Counted from the stretch's first letter, positions 45,143-55,904 are shown. The stretch is 64,000 bases of DNA from Clostridioides difficile (GCA_012955965.1 JABBZI010000021.1:1-64000); one strand, 5' to 3'. Notes: a model not told the origin generated them from the letters alone. Numbers and translations are program-made.

Positions 45143-47632
45143 ATGAAAAAATATGCAAAGGTAATAGTTAGAAGTAATACTATATACACAGATAATTTAT
45201 TTACATATCAAATTCCTGTATTTTTATCAGAATCTATAAGAATTGGACATAGAATATTAGTGCCATTCGGAAAAGGTAATAAACCAACAGAAGCCTTTGT
45301 ATTTCAATTTACAGACAATTTAGAAGAAAAAATAAAGACAAAAGAAATAATTGATGTATTAGATGAGAATCCAATATTTAGAGAAGAAGACTTGGAATTG
45401 GTTTATTGGATGAAAAATAGATATTTGTGCACTTATATAGAATGTATAAATTTAATATATCCAAAAGGATACAAATTAAATAATTATAAGGTAATATTAT
45501 TAGGTGAAAATTTAATTGATTTAAACGAAGCTCAATTAAAGGAAAAAATATTGACCCTAAGTGATAAGAATAGAGAAATAGTAGAAAAAGTAATTGATAG
45601 TAAAGGAAAAATTAAGGTTGATAAGTTAAAATATATACCAAATCTAAATAGTTCTTTGTACACAATGAATAAAAATGGAATTATAAAGTTATATTGGGAA
45701 TACAAAAACCACAAAAATGAAAAGAAAGTATGTTATATATCTTTGAGCTTGGAAAGTGATAAAATTGATGATTATATAGAACAAAATAAAATAAATGTAG
45801 GAAGTAAGCAAAAAGAAATATTGAGTTTTCTTAAAAATAATGAAAATGTAGAGATAAATGATTTATTAGATTTATTAAATGCTTCAAGACAAAGTATAAC
45901 TTCTTTAAATAAAAAAAACTTAATAACATTAGAGTTTAAGGATTATTATAGAGAACCAAAAAGTATTTACAAATCTACATCAAAAAGTATAAAATTAAAC
46001 AATGAGCAACAACAAGCAGTTGATGAGATAAAGTCGAATATGTTTGTGGATGATAAAAAACCATACTTAATTCATGGTGTAACTGGAAGTGGAAAAACCG
46101 AAGTTTATATGGAAATAATAGAATTTGCACTAAATCAAGGTTTAGATAGTATATTTTTAGTTCCTGAAATAGCACTAACTCCTCAAACAATAGATAGGTT
46201 GAAGAGTAGATTTGGTGATTTAGTAGGAGTGTTTCACAGTAAACTATCTGAAGGAGAAAAGCATGATGTCTATAAAGCTGTAAAAGCAGGTAGAATAAGA
46301 ATTTTAATTGGGGCTAGGTCAGCTCTATTTGCACCTTTTAATTCTTTAGGACTTATAATAATTGATGAATTTCATGAGTCATCGTATAAGTCTGAGAAGA
46401 ATCCAAAATTTAATTCTATAGAGGTAGCTAGATTTATGGCATTAAAAAATAATCTAACTCTTATTTTAGGTTCAGCTACTCCTTCAATTGAAGAATACTA
46501 TAAAGCGAAATCTGGAGAATACAAACTTATAAATATAAAAAATAGAGCAAATGATAAACCTCTTCCAAATATTGAAGTTGTAGACATGAAAGATGAGTTG
46601 GACAAGGGAAATAGAAGTATCTTTAGTTTAAAACTTCAAAAAGAAATAAATTGCGCAATTGAAGAAAATAGTCAAGTTATACTATTTTTAAATAGAAGAG
46701 GTTATGCAAATTTTGTATCTTGTAGAAAGTGTGGATATGTGTTTCAATGTGAAAATTGTGACATATCTTTAACTTATCATAAGAAAAGTAATACTGGAAG
46801 ATGCCACTATTGTGGGTATGAGAAAGAAATCCCAAAAGAATGCCCTGAGTGTAAAAGTCACTATGTTAAGCCTTTTGGAGTTGGCACTCAAAAGATTGAA
46901 GAAGAATTAAAAAATATTTTTCCAGATATAAGAACTTTGCGAATGGATAAGGATACAACTTCAAAAAAAGGTGCTTTAGATGAAATACTAAATAAATTTA
47001 AAGATAAAGAAGCAGATGTACTTATTGGTACACAGATGTTAAGTAAAGGGTTAGATTTTGATAATGTAACTTTAGTAGGTATTTTATCTGCAGATATGAT
47101 ATTAAATTTTCCAGACTTTAAAAGTTTTGAAACTACATTTCAGTTGATAACTCAAGTCTCTGGAAGAGCGGGGAGAGCTGATAAAGAGGGAAAAGTAGTA
47201 CTTCAGACCTATGACACTGAACACTATGCTATTAAGCATGCTATTGAATATGATTATGAGGGTTTTTATGAAGATGAGATAAAAATAAGAAAAGCATTTG
47301 GATATTCTCCTTTTAATAACATGTTGAGTGTAGTTGTTAGTGGTGAAGATGAAAGGTTAGTAATAAAAAATATAAAAAATATGCATGCATCATTGATTTA
47401 TTTATTAGAAAAAAGGGGTATAAATAATTTAGAATTTATATTAGGTCCAAACCCATGTTCAATATCAAAAATAAATCAAAATTATAGATGGCAGATACTC
47501 TTTAAAGATGAAAATATTGAAATTAATCTGTTAAAGGGTATAATAAAATATATATGTATAACAAAACGAGATTTGATATTTGATAAGAATATCAATGTAT
47601 CTATAGATATTAATCCAAACAGTGTATTATAA
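45143..47632 (+). CDS. priA: Primosomal protein PriA (replication restart helicase)
   Basis: An 829-residue 3'-5' helicase that reloads the replisome at stalled forks. Order: DNA-binding N-terminal region, Walker [10 protein letters not shown] (around residue 313), Walker B IIIDEFHE (DEFH where most PriA have DEEH), a zinc region with four CXXC pairs (CRKC, CENC, CHYC, CPEC, about 530-575), and a helicase C domain with [19 protein letters not shown] at 45079-45084 may start its transcript. def follows 17 nt later. Confidence 0.95.
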   Translation: MKKYAKVIVRSNTIYTDNLFTYQIPVFLSESIRIGHRILVPFGKGNKPTEAFVFQFTDNLEEKIKTKEIIDVLDENPIFREEDLELVYWMKNRYLCTYIECINLIYPKGYKLNNYKVILLGENLIDLNEAQLKEKILTLSDKNREIVEKVIDSKGKIKVDKLKYIPNLNSSLYTMNKNGIIKLYWEYKNHKNEKKVCYISLSLESDKIDDYIEQNKINVGSKQKEILSFLKNNENVEINDLLDLLNASRQSITSLNKKNLITLEFKDYYREPKSIYKSTSKSIKLNNEQQQAVDEIKSNMFVDDKKPYLIHGVTGSGKTEVYMEIIEFALNQGLDSIFLVPEIALTPQTIDRLKSRFGDLVGVFHSKLSEGEKHDVYKAVKAGRIRILIGARSALFAPFNSLGLIIIDEFHESSYKSEKNPKFNSIEVARFMALKNNLTLILGSATPSIEEYYKAKSGEYKLINIKNRANDKPLPNIEVVDMKDELDKGNRSIFSLKLQKEINCAIEENSQVILFLNRRGYANFVSCRKCGYVFQCENCDISLTYHKKSNTGRCHYCGYEKEIPKECPECKSHYVKPFGVGTQKIEEELKNIFPDIRTLRMDKDTTSKKGALDEILNKFKDKEADVLIGTQMLSKGLDFDNVTLVGILSADMILNFPDFKSFETTFQLITQVSGRAGRADKEGKVVLQTYDTEHYAIKHAIEYDYEGFYEDEIKIRKAFGYSPFNNMLSVVVSGEDERLVIKNIKNMHASLIYLLEKRGINNLEFILGPNPCSISKINQNYRWQILFKDENIEINLLKGIIKYICITKRDLIFDKNINVSIDINPNSVL

Positions 47633-47649
47633 ATTTAGGAGGAAATATA

Positions 47650-48090
47650 ATGGCTTTAAGACAAATAGTTCAAATAGGAGAACCAGTATTAAGAAAGAAA
47701 TCAAAAAAGGTTGAAAAAATTGATGAGAAAATAATACAATTATTAGATGATATGGCAGAAACTATGTATGATGCAGATGGTGTCGGATTAGCTGCACCTC
47801 AAGTTGGAATTTTAAAAAGAGTAGTTGTAATAGACATTGGAGAAGAACTTATAGAGCTTATAAATCCTGAGATAATAGAAACATCTGGAGAACAAATAGA
47901 TGAGGAAGGGTGTTTAAGTGTTGTTGGAGAAGCTGGAGATGTTCGAAGACCAAATTATGTAAAAGTTAGAGCTTTAAATAGAAATGGTGAAACAATAGAG
48001 TTAGAAGGAGAAGAACTTTTAGCTAGAGCATTTTGTCATGAGATAGACCATTTAGATGGAATTCTATTTGTTGACAGAATAGAAAAGTAG
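47650..48090 (+). CDS. def: Peptide deformylase
   Basis: A 146-residue metalloenzyme that removes the formyl group from new proteins. The three motifs are [16 protein letters not shown] (metal Cys) and HEIDH (metal His and catalytic Glu). It is short, like the type found in clostridia. AGGAGG precedes the ATG. fmt, which makes the formylated initiator tRNA, follows 14 nt later, so the two opposite steps share one mRNA. Confidence 0.96.
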   Translation: MALRQIVQIGEPVLRKKSKKVEKIDEKIIQLLDDMAETMYDADGVGLAAPQVGILKRVVVIDIGEELIELINPEIIETSGEQIDEEGCLSVVGEAGDVRRPNYVKVRALNRNGETIELEGEELLARAFCHEIDHLDGILFVDRIEK

Positions 48091-48104
48091 TAGGAGCTGA
48101 TTTA

Positions 48105-49034
48105 ATGAAAATAGTATTTATGGGGACACCTGATATAGCTGTTCCTTGTTTACAAAAAATAATAGATGAGAAGTATGATATATTAGGTGTTGTAACTCAG
48201 CCAGATAAACCAAAAGGAAGAGGTAAAAAACTGGGAATGAGTCAAGTTAAAGAACTTGCAATTGAAAATAATATACCTGTATATCAACCAATTAAAGCTA
48301 GAGATGAAGAATTTATAGAGATAATGAAATCTTTAAATCCAGATGTAATAGTAGTTGTAGCTTTTGGACAGATACTTCCAAAAGAAATATTAGAAATACC
48401 TAAACTTGGCTGTATAAATGTTCACGTGTCTTTACTTCCAAAATACAGAGGTGCGGCACCTATAAATTGGGTAATAATAAATGGTGAAGAAAAGACTGGT
48501 GTTACAACTATGTACATGGATGAAGGTTTAGATACTGGAGACATGATACTAAAGACAGAAGTAAATCTTGATGAAAATATAACAGCAGGAGAACTTCATG
48601 ATAAAATGATGAATATAGGTGCAGAAACTTTAAAAGAAACATTAAAGTTAATTGAAGAAGGCACTGCACCAAGAGAAGTGCAAAATCATGAAGAATTTTC
48701 TTATGCCCCAATAATGAATAAATCATTAGGAAATGTAGATTTTTCAAAAAATGCTATGGAAATACACAATTTAGTTAGAGGTGTAAACCCATGGCCAAGT
48801 GCTTATACTACTTATAATGGTGTTACAATGAAAATTTGGAAAACTAAAGTATTAGATGAAAAAAGCACAAAAGACGCAGGTACAATAATTGATGTAAATA
48901 AAGATGGAATAAAAGTGAGTACTAAAGATAAAGTTCTTTTAATTGAAGAAATTCAGATGCCAAATAAAAAGAGAATGTTGGTTGGTGAATATATAAAAGG
49001 GAATACTATAGAAACTGGTTTAGTATTGGGTTAG
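48105..49034 (+). CDS. fmt: Methionyl-tRNA formyltransferase
   Basis: A 309-residue enzyme that formylates Met-tRNA-fMet using 10-formyl-THF. The catalytic region INVHVSLLPKYRGAAPINW holds Asn and His of the active site, and the Asp in DEGLDTGDM is present. The C-terminal tRNA-binding domain is complete. The DUF116 gene begins directly after its end. Confidence 0.96.
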   Translation: MKIVFMGTPDIAVPCLQKIIDEKYDILGVVTQPDKPKGRGKKLGMSQVKELAIENNIPVYQPIKARDEEFIEIMKSLNPDVIVVVAFGQILPKEILEIPKLGCINVHVSLLPKYRGAAPINWVIINGEEKTGVTTMYMDEGLDTGDMILKTEVNLDENITAGELHDKMMNIGAETLKETLKLIEEGTAPREVQNHEEFSYAPIMNKSLGNVDFSKNAMEIHNLVRGVNPWPSAYTTYNGVTMKIWKTKVLDEKSTKDAGTIIDVNKDGIKVSTKDKVLLIEEIQMPNKKRMLVGEYIKGNTIETGLVLG

Positions 49035-49043
49035 GTGAAAAGT

Positions 49044-49778
49044 ATGACAGATATAAGGAAGTATTTAACAAGTGTTGGGATTTTAATTTTAATATTAGGG
49101 ATTTTAGTAGGAGTTGTAAACTTTTTTATAATGAGTTTAACTCAAATATTTTCTTTAGCAATAAATATTATAATAATATCGCTAATACTTATAATACTAT
49201 ATTCAACAATAATTACTTATAGAGTAATTAAAGGTAAGAATGTTAACTCAAATATAATGAAAATAAACTTTAAGATTGCCAGTGGCTTATTTCCTATTGT
49301 ATCTTTCATTGCAGCATCATTTGGTATGTCAAAAAGTGAGATTAGAAGGATATATATAAAGTTAAATAATGAATATATATACAGTAATAAATATAATTTT
49401 AATCCAGAGGATATAATAATTTTAATACCTCATTGTATTCAAGAGAATAGTTGTAAATTAAAAGTTACTAATGATATAGATAATTGTAAAGAATGTGGAA
49501 GATGCAACATAGGAGAATTAACTAAGTTAAAGAAGAGAAGTAAAGTAAAAATCTTTGTAGCTACAGGTGGAACTTTAGCTAGAAAGATTATAATAGACAA
49601 TAAACCTAGAGCTGTTATAGCTGTTGCATGTGAAAGAGATTTAACATCTGGAATACAAGATATAAAAAAAATTCCTGTTTTAGGTGTATTTAACAAAAGA
49701 CCTAATGGACCTTGTGTAAATACTAATGTAGATATGGTAGATATTGAAAAAGCTATAGATTTTTTAACAGGAAAATAA
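49044..49778 (+). CDS. DUF116 family protein
   Basis: A 244-residue protein with two membrane segments near the N-terminus (about residues 10-32 and 38-60) and a cytosolic DUF116 domain. The domain has a Cys cluster (PHCIQENSCKLK, then NCKECGRCNIG), which could bind a metal or Fe-S centre, and a Rossmann-like end (AVACERDLTSGIQD). ATG 49044 follows TTAGGTGAAA; a GTG at 49035 lies in the SD. Function is unknown; its steady place after fmt suggests a housekeeping role. Confidence 0.85.
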   Translation: MTDIRKYLTSVGILILILGILVGVVNFFIMSLTQIFSLAINIIIISLILIILYSTIITYRVIKGKNVNSNIMKINFKIASGLFPIVSFIAASFGMSKSEIRRIYIKLNNEYIYSNKYNFNPEDIIILIPHCIQENSCKLKVTNDIDNCKECGRCNIGELTKLKKRSKVKIFVATGGTLARKIIIDNKPRAVIAVACERDLTSGIQDIKKIPVLGVFNKRPNGPCVNTNVDMVDIEKAIDFLTGK

Positions 49779-49859
49779 ACTAACTTGTAATTAAACTGTT
49801 TTTAAGCTATATGAATATTAAGAGGATGTGTAAAAATATATTTTAGGAGAGTGTTATTT

Positions 49860-50561
49860 ATGTACCCTGTATATGGCGGGTTTTGGGGATTTGACCCTAC
49901 GATGATTATATTAATTCCAGCTATACTATTCACTGCATATGCGCAATTTAAAGTGAGTTCAACAACAAATAAGTATTTGAGAGTAAAAACACGTCGAGGA
50001 TATACTGGAGAACAAACAGCGAGAAGAGTACTTGATTCAAATGGTCTATATGATGTAAGTATAGAAATGGTTAGAGGTCATTTAAGTGACCACTATGACC
50101 CAAGAAGAAAGGTAGTAAGGTTATCAGAAGATGTATATTATGGGTCTTCTATAACTTCTGTTGCAGTAGCTGCACATGAGTGTGGTCATGCGATGCAACA
50201 TGCTAAAGGTTATGCTCCTCTTCAAATAAGAAGTAGCTTAGTGCCAGTAGTAAATTTTGCATCAAGTATATCTTGGTTTCTAATATTTATAGGATTTATT
50301 ATGGCTGGTCCATTTTTAAAAATTGGGATACTATTATTTTCAGCTTCAGTATTATTTCAGATAATAACATTACCTGTAGAATTTAATGCTTCAAGTAGAG
50401 CAATTGTTCAACTTGGAAATTTAGGTATTATAGATGAAAGTGAGTCGAGACAAAGTAGAAAAGTACTTTCAGCAGCAGCTTTAACATATGTTGCAGTAGC
50501 ATTGGTTTCAATACTTCAATTACTTAGATTGTTACTAATAGCTCAAAGAAGAGATGACTAA
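49860..50561 (+). CDS. Zinc metallopeptidase, YugP family
   Basis: A 233-residue membrane protease. A first membrane segment lies near residues 8-28, then the zinc motif HECGH (in VAAHECGHAMQHAKGY), two further membrane segments, and an EFNAS motif that provides the third ligand. ATG 49860 is 8 nt after TTAGGAGA; the GTG at 49851 is too close. YugP-type peptidases have no well-defined substrate. A terminator follows, but the operon continues with rsmB. Confidence 0.9.
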   Translation: MYPVYGGFWGFDPTMIILIPAILFTAYAQFKVSSTTNKYLRVKTRRGYTGEQTARRVLDSNGLYDVSIEMVRGHLSDHYDPRRKVVRLSEDVYYGSSITSVAVAAHECGHAMQHAKGYAPLQIRSSLVPVVNFASSISWFLIFIGFIMAGPFLKIGILLFSASVLFQIITLPVEFNASSRAIVQLGNLGIIDESESRQSRKVLSAAALTYVAVALVSILQLLRLLLIAQRRDD

Positions 50562-50570
50562 AAGTAAAGT

Positions 50571-50597
50571 GGGTTGTTTAGAAACAACCCTTTTTTA
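50571..50597 (+). terminator. Terminator between the YugP gene and rsmB
   Basis: GGGTTGTTT and AAACAACCC form a perfect stem with a 2-nt gap, followed by T6. It may give partial termination inside the long gene run. Confidence 0.85.
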
Positions 50598-50622
50598 TGT
50601 TTAATAAAAGGGAGAAATTTAT

Positions 50623-51948
50623 ATGGACGCAAGAGAAATTGGATTTAAGGTATTATGTGATATAGAGAAAAATAATAACTACTCAAATATTGCAATAAAC
50701 AAACATTTTAAAAATTTAGAAATAAGTGACATGGATAGAGGGCTTGCAACAGAATTAATCTATGGAGTAATAGAAAATAAGTATTATTTAGATTACATAA
50801 TCAATAAACTTTCAAAAATAAAAGTAAAAAAAATGTCAACTTATGTTAAAATCTTTTTAAGAATGGGAACATACCAAATTTTATTTTTGGATAGTATATC
50901 AGATTATGCAGCGGTTAATGAAACTGTAAAATTAGCAAAGAAATATGATAAAAAATCTTCTGGTTTTATAAATGCTATTCTTAGAAATGAAATAAGAAGT
51001 AAAGATACTATAATGGACATAACTGAGGAAGAAAGTGTAAAATACTTATCTATAAAGTACTCTTATAATTCTTGGATTATAAAAAACTGGATAGATAATT
51101 TTGGACAAGAATTTACAGAAGATTTATTAGAAGCAAACAATGAAAAGCCAAGTATCTATATAAGAACAAACACACTTAAAATAAGTAGAGAAGAACTTAT
51201 TGAAAAATTAAATAAAATGGGTATTGTATGTTTTAAAGTTCCTATGGTAGAAGAAGCTATTAAAGTCGAAAAAATGAAGAATATAGAAAAAAATGAATTA
51301 TTTAAGGATGGTTTATTTACAATTCAAGATATAAGTTCTATGATAGTAGGGAAAGTAATTAATCCAAACGAAGATTCATATGTTTTGGATGTATGTAGTG
51401 CTCCTGGAGGAAAGTCTACCCACTTAGCTACTTTGATGAATAATACTGGTAAAGTAATAGCTAGAGATATTTTTGAGCACAAATTAAAGCTTATAAAAAA
51501 TACTGTAAATAGGCTAGGTATAAAAAATGTATGTGTAGAAAAGTTTGATGCTTCTGAAATTGATGAAAATAGTATAAGTAAATTTGATTATGTTTTAGCA
51601 GATGTTCCTTGTTCTGGTCTAGGTATAATAAGACGTAAGCCAGAAATTAAATACAAGAAAGAAGAAGATTTAAAAGATATTACTTCTATACAAAAGAAAA
51701 TTTTAGAAAATGCATCAAAGTATGTTAAAATTGGTGGGAATTTAGTATATAGTACATGTACAATTCAAGATGTGGAAAATATAAATATAATTACTTCTTT
51801 TATTGAAGAAAATAATAATTTTGAATTAATTCCAATTGATACAGTAAATGTAGATTTGGATAATCAAGATAAAGGATATTTAAAGATATATCCTAATATT
51901 CATGGTATAGATGGTTTTTTCATAGCAAAATTAAAGAGAATAAGGTAG
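50623..51948 (+). CDS. rsmB: 16S rRNA (cytosine-967-C5) methyltransferase
   Basis: A 441-residue enzyme with an N-terminal NusB-like RNA-binding domain (about 1-135) and a SAM-dependent methyltransferase domain. SAM site: VLDVCSAPGGKSTH; catalytic Cys in STCTIQ and second Cys in DVPCSGLG. It uses the two-Cys mechanism of m5C enzymes. GGGAG precedes the ATG. rlmN begins almost at its stop codon. Confidence 0.94.
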   Translation: MDAREIGFKVLCDIEKNNNYSNIAINKHFKNLEISDMDRGLATELIYGVIENKYYLDYIINKLSKIKVKKMSTYVKIFLRMGTYQILFLDSISDYAAVNETVKLAKKYDKKSSGFINAILRNEIRSKDTIMDITEEESVKYLSIKYSYNSWIIKNWIDNFGQEFTEDLLEANNEKPSIYIRTNTLKISREELIEKLNKMGIVCFKVPMVEEAIKVEKMKNIEKNELFKDGLFTIQDISSMIVGKVINPNEDSYVLDVCSAPGGKSTHLATLMNNTGKVIARDIFEHKLKLIKNTVNRLGIKNVCVEKFDASEIDENSISKFDYVLADVPCSGLGIIRRKPEIKYKKEEDLKDITSIQKKILENASKYVKIGGNLVYSTCTIQDVENINIITSFIEENNNFELIPIDTVNVDLDNQDKGYLKIYPNIHGIDGFFIAKLKRIR

Positions 51949-51956
51949 TGAAGATA

Positions 51957-52988
51957 ATGGAAAAGAAAAAGGTAGTATTAAAAAATTTTACTGAAGATGA
52001 ACTCAAAGAATTTATGAAGACTATAGATGAAAAGCCCTTTAGAGGAAGTCAGATATTTGCTTGGATATATAAGGGTGCAAAAACTTTTGATGATATGAAT
52101 AATATACCAAAAAGTTTGAGAAATAAATTAGAAGAAGTATCATGTATAGGACATATAGATATAGAATTAAAATTAGAGTCTAAGGTAGATGGTACAAAAA
52201 AATATTTGTTTTTATTAGATGATGGAAATATAATAGAAACTGTGATGATGGATTATGATAGTAGGGTTACTGTCTGTATTTCTAATCAAGTGGGTTGTAG
52301 AATGGGATGTAATTTCTGTGCATCTACAATGGATGGATTGATTAGAAACTTAGAACCATGGGAGATTTTAGACCAAGTTATTAAAATTCAAGAAGATACT
52401 GGGAAGAGGGTATCAAATCTTGTATTGATGGGAAGTGGTGAACCACTTGATAATTTTGAAAATACAAAACAATTTTTAAAAATAATCAATGAAAAAAATG
52501 GTCTTAATATAGGGTATAGACACATAACTCTTTCAACCTGTGGAATAGTACCTAAAATGTATGAATTGGCAGATTTAAAGATAGCTATAAATTTAGCTTT
52601 ATCACTTCATTCACCATATGATGAAGAAAGGCGAAAAATTATGCCTGTAGCAAATGCTTACTCTATTAAAGAAATATTGGATGCATGTAGATACTATATA
52701 AAAAAGACAAATAGAAGGGTCACATTTGAATATTCTCTTATAAAAGGAGTAAATGACTCTGAACAAGAAGCAAGGGCATTAGCTAAGCTTCTAAAAGGTA
52801 TGCTTTGCCATGTAAATTTAATACCAATAAATAAAGTCGAAGAAAGAGAATATGAAAAGCCTGATAAAGCATTTATTTATAAATTTAGGGACAGTTTAGA
52901 GAAAAATAATATACCTGCCACAGTTAGAATGTCTATGGGGTCTGATATTAGTGGAGCTTGTGGGCAATTGAGAAGAAAATACAAGTAA
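51957..52988 (+). CDS. rlmN: Dual-specificity RNA methyltransferase RlmN
   Basis: A 343-residue radical SAM enzyme that makes m2A2503 in 23S rRNA and m2A37 in some tRNAs. The cluster motif CX3CX2C is at C114, C118, C121 (CRMGCNFC), and a C-terminal methyl-carrier Cys is in SGACGQL (C335). The ATG at 51957 is preferred over a GTG at 51948 that shares a base with the rsmB stop; both are open. It is not Cfr, since the N-terminal part and context fit RlmN. Confidence 0.94.
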   Translation: MEKKKVVLKNFTEDELKEFMKTIDEKPFRGSQIFAWIYKGAKTFDDMNNIPKSLRNKLEEVSCIGHIDIELKLESKVDGTKKYLFLLDDGNIIETVMMDYDSRVTVCISNQVGCRMGCNFCASTMDGLIRNLEPWEILDQVIKIQEDTGKRVSNLVLMGSGEPLDNFENTKQFLKIINEKNGLNIGYRHITLSTCGIVPKMYELADLKIAINLALSLHSPYDEERRKIMPVANAYSIKEILDACRYYIKKTNRRVTFEYSLIKGVNDSEQEARALAKLLKGMLCHVNLIPINKVEEREYEKPDKAFIYKFRDSLEKNNIPATVRMSMGSDISGACGQLRRKYK

Positions 52989-53007
52989 TTTGTAAGGAGG
53001 AAGTCGT

Positions 53008-53760
53008 ATGGTTTATAGTTGTGCCTCCCATATAGGTAAAATAAGAAAAAACAATGAAGACTATTGTGAGGGAGAAGTTATAGATACAGAACATGGTCCA
53101 ATAGGAATATTTGCCATAGCTGATGGAATGGGCGGACATAAAAAAGGTGAGGTTGCCAGCAAATTAGCAGTAGAAAATATAATTGATTTTCTAAAAGAAA
53201 ACTTATTACAACATGATAATGTAAAAATAGACTATATAGATGATATATTAAAACAGGCTTATAATAATGTAAACTCAATTGTACACAAAAAATCTATGGA
53301 AGATATAGAATTTGAAGGAATGGGAACTACATTAGTTACAGCTATAGTGTATAATAATGTCTTATATGTGGCAAATGTTGGAGATAGCAGATGTTATTTG
53401 TTAACAGATGCAAAATTTGATAAAATAACTATAGACCATTCCGTGGTTGAAGAACTTATGATGGCTCATGTTATTACAGAAGAAGAGGCAAGAAGACATC
53501 CACAAAGGAATAGAATAACTAGAGCAATTGGAACAGATGATATGGTTGTTGTAGATATTTTTAAGAAAGAAATTAAAAAAAGTGATATAATACTTCTTGC
53601 GACAGATGGATTAACTGGGTTTATTGACGATGAAGATATAAGAGATTTAATATTAGATTATGAATATGAGAGAATTAGTAATATAAGTGAAGAATTGATA
53701 AGTATGGCCAATGATGTTTCTGGTAAAGATAATGTTTCGGTTATAGTGATAAAAGTATAA
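53008..53760 (+). CDS. stp: PP2C-type protein serine/threonine phosphatase
   Basis: A 250-residue cytosolic phosphatase that reverses PrkC phosphorylation. Metal-site motifs: NNEDYC, IADGMGGHKKGEVAS, GDSRCYLL, LATDGLTGFIDDEDI, and KDNVSVIVI at the end. AAGGAGG precedes the ATG. The gap to prkC is 16 nt, the usual paired arrangement. Confidence 0.95.
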   Translation: MVYSCASHIGKIRKNNEDYCEGEVIDTEHGPIGIFAIADGMGGHKKGEVASKLAVENIIDFLKENLLQHDNVKIDYIDDILKQAYNNVNSIVHKKSMEDIEFEGMGTTLVTAIVYNNVLYVANVGDSRCYLLTDAKFDKITIDHSVVEELMMAHVITEEEARRHPQRNRITRAIGTDDMVVVDIFKKEIKKSDIILLATDGLTGFIDDEDIRDLILDYEYERISNISEELISMANDVSGKDNVSVIVIKV

Positions 53761-53776
53761 TTAGGACGGTGATATT

Positions 53777-55798
53777 GTGGGAGATACAATTTTAGGAAAT
53801 CGATATGAAATCATCAGAAAGATTGGTGATGGAGGTATGGCCTTTGTATATGAGGCTAAAGACAGGTTATTAAATAGGACCGTTGCACTTAAGGTACTTA
53901 GACCTGAATTTGTAGATGACGATGAATTTTTAACAAAATTTAAAAGAGAGGCAGAGGCAGTAGCAAGTCTTTCTCATCCAAATATAGTAAATGTTTATGA
54001 TGTTGGTGAAGATGGAAAAGTTCACTACATTGTAATGGAGTTTGTAGATGGTAAGAACTTAAAGGAGATTATACAAGATGAAGGTATATTAGATGAATAT
54101 ACTGCATTAGATATAACAAAACAAATAGCTATGGCACTTAGTGCTGCACATAAAAAAGGGATTATACATAGAGATATAAAACCTCATAATATTCTCATAT
54201 CCAATGAAGGAAGAGTAGTAAAAGTAGCTGATTTTGGTATAGCTAAAGCTGTCTCAAACTCAACAATGACCAATATTGGTAGTATAATAGGTTCAGTACA
54301 TTATTTTTCACCAGAACAAGCAAAAGGTAAATTTGTAACTAATAATGCTGACCTGTATTCTTTAGGTATAGTTTTATATGAAATGTTGATAGGAAAAGTT
54401 CCATTTAGGGGAGATAGCCCAATTTCTATAGCTCTTCAACATATTAATGATGATATAGATTTTACATCAGAAGAAAAGGTTAGGATTCCTCAAAGTGTAA
54501 GAACTACAATAAAAAAGCTTACAGAAAAATCTAGTGCAGACAGATACCAATCTGCTGAAGAATTGATAGAAGATATCGAGTATATAGAGAAAAATATCGA
54601 TTTAGATTTTATAAAAGAATATGATGATTTTGCAACTAAGAAAATTGATGAAAAAGAAATTAATAAAGTTGTAAATCCAGTGCTTGCAAAGCCAGCTCCC
54701 GAAAAAGTAGTTAAGCCTGTTGAAGTTGCTGATTTGGATGAAGATGATGATTACTATGATGAGTTTTATGAAGACGATGATGAAGAAGAAGATGAAGATG
54801 AGGAAGAGATAATGAGAGCTAAAAAGAATCAGAAACCAAAGAATACTCCAAGCAAGAGGGCTAAGAAAAAGAAGAAAAAACAGGAAAGTCCAAAATCTAG
54901 AAAAAGATTAAAAGTAATAGCAGCTATTTTAATAGTGATATTATGTGCTCAAGTATTCTTAGCATATAAATTTTTATTTGCAGGAGGATTTGGGAATAAG
55001 TCTTTAAGTGTTCCTAATCTTGTAAATATGACTTTAGAAGAAGCTCAAAGTACTGTTGAAAAAGAAGGATTATCCTTAAGTGTAAAAAGTGAAGAATATA
55101 GTAGTGAGGTTGATGAAAACTGTATAATATCACAGACACCTGAAGGTGGAAGTACAAATGTTAAGAAAGGTGATACTATAAATGTTGTTGTAAGTAAAGG
55201 TGCAAACCAAGCTACTGTTCCTAATGTAGTGGGTCTTACTTTGAGTAATGCAAAGCAACTTATTGAAGAAAATAACTTAAAAGTGGGAACAGTTAAGTAT
55301 GAGTACAGTTCGATATATAAAGAAGGCACAGTTTTAAATCAAAGTCCAGGAGCTAGTTCATCAAGAGTTCAAGAGGGCGATGAGATAAACTTATATGTAA
55401 GTAAAGGTTCAGAGAAATCGAATACACAGACACCAACAACACCAGATAAAACACCGACAACACCTGATGATGATACAAAAACACCTGGTTCAAACTCAGG
55501 AAATAATGGTAGTAACTCAGGAGGTTCAAACTCAGGCAATAGTGGAGGAAACTCAGGAAACAATGGTAGTAATTCAGGAGGTTCAAACTCAGGAAATAGT
55601 GGAGGAAACTCAGGAAGTAATGGTAGTAACTCAGGAGATACTGGAGATAACTCAGGAAGTTCAAATTCGGGCGGAAATGGAGATAACTCAGGAGGCTCAA
55701 ACTCAGGAAATAGTGGAGATAACTCAGGAGGCTCAAGTTCAGGCGGAAACGGAGAAACTCCATCTGGAACTGGAGGAAATATTGGTAAAACAGAATAA
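53777..55798 (+). CDS. prkC: PASTA serine/threonine kinase PrkC
   Basis: A 673-residue membrane kinase. The kinase domain (about 1-270) has GDGGMAFVYEA, ATP lysine K39, HRDIKPHN (131-138) and DFG. An acidic patch (about 318-345) and basic patch (about 348-377) precede the membrane helix (380-400). Two PASTA repeats (about 409-474 and 477-541) and a Ser/Gly/Asn-rich tail follow. The tail comes from a 57-bp tandem repeat. PASTA units sense muropeptides or lipid II. Start is GTG 53777 after GACGGTGAT. Confidence 0.96.
   Translation: MGDTILGNRYEIIRKIGDGGMAFVYEAKDRLLNRTVALKVLRPEFVDDDEFLTKFKREAEAVASLSHPNIVNVYDVGEDGKVHYIVMEFVDGKNLKEIIQDEGILDEYTALDITKQIAMALSAAHKKGIIHRDIKPHNILISNEGRVVKVADFGIAKAVSNSTMTNIGSIIGSVHYFSPEQAKGKFVTNNADLYSLGIVLYEMLIGKVPFRGDSPISIALQHINDDIDFTSEEKVRIPQSVRTTIKKLTEKSSADRYQSAEELIEDIEYIEKNIDLDFIKEYDDFATKKIDEKEINKVVNPVLAKPAPEKVVKPVEVADLDEDDDYYDEFYEDDDEEEDEDEEEIMRAKKNQKPKNTPSKRAKKKKKKQESPKSRKRLKVIAAILIVILCAQVFLAYKFLFAGGFGNKSLSVPNLVNMTLEEAQSTVEKEGLSLSVKSEEYSSEVDENCIISQTPEGGSTNVKKGDTINVVVSKGANQATVPNVVGLTLSNAKQLIEENNLKVGTVKYEYSSIYKEGTVLNQSPGASSSRVQEGDEINLYVSKGSEKSNTQTPTTPDKTPTTPDDDTKTPGSNSGNNGSNSGGSNSGNSGGNSGNNGSNSGGSNSGNSGGNSGSNGSNSGDTGDNSGSSNSGGNGDNSGGSNSGNSGDNSGGSSSGGNGETPSGTGGNIGKTE
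55499..55790 (+). repeat. 57-bp tandem repeats encoding the PrkC tail
   Basis: Copies start at 55499, 55556 and 55613 with a 57-bp period (19 residues: Gly-Asn-Asn-Gly-Ser-Asn-Ser-Gly type), then decay into shorter TCAGGA-containing units up to about 55790. Such repeats can change in number between strains. Confidence 0.8.
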
Positions 55799-55814
55799 AC
55801 ATTAGCAAAATAAG

Positions 55815-55865
55815 AGCTGTCTTTTTATGGAAATTATTTTCTTTAAAGAGGCAGTTTGTTTTGTA
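55815..55865 (+). terminator. Possible terminator after prkC
   Basis: AGCTGTCTTT pairs with AAAGAGGCAGTT using G-U pairs across a 19-nt loop, followed by TGTTTTGT. The T tract is broken. Confidence 0.4.
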
Positions 55866-55904
55866 TAAAATATGAAATTGGTTATAATAAAGGAGAAAAG
55901 TGTT

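Noticed and set aside
55499-55790. CRISPR-like repeat
   Set aside because: The repeats are direct, adjacent, in frame and without unique spacers; no cas gene is near.
55353-55808. Large minus-strand and shifted plus-strand frames over the prkC tail
   Set aside because: Open only because the 57-bp repeat lacks stops in those frames; no SD and no domain.
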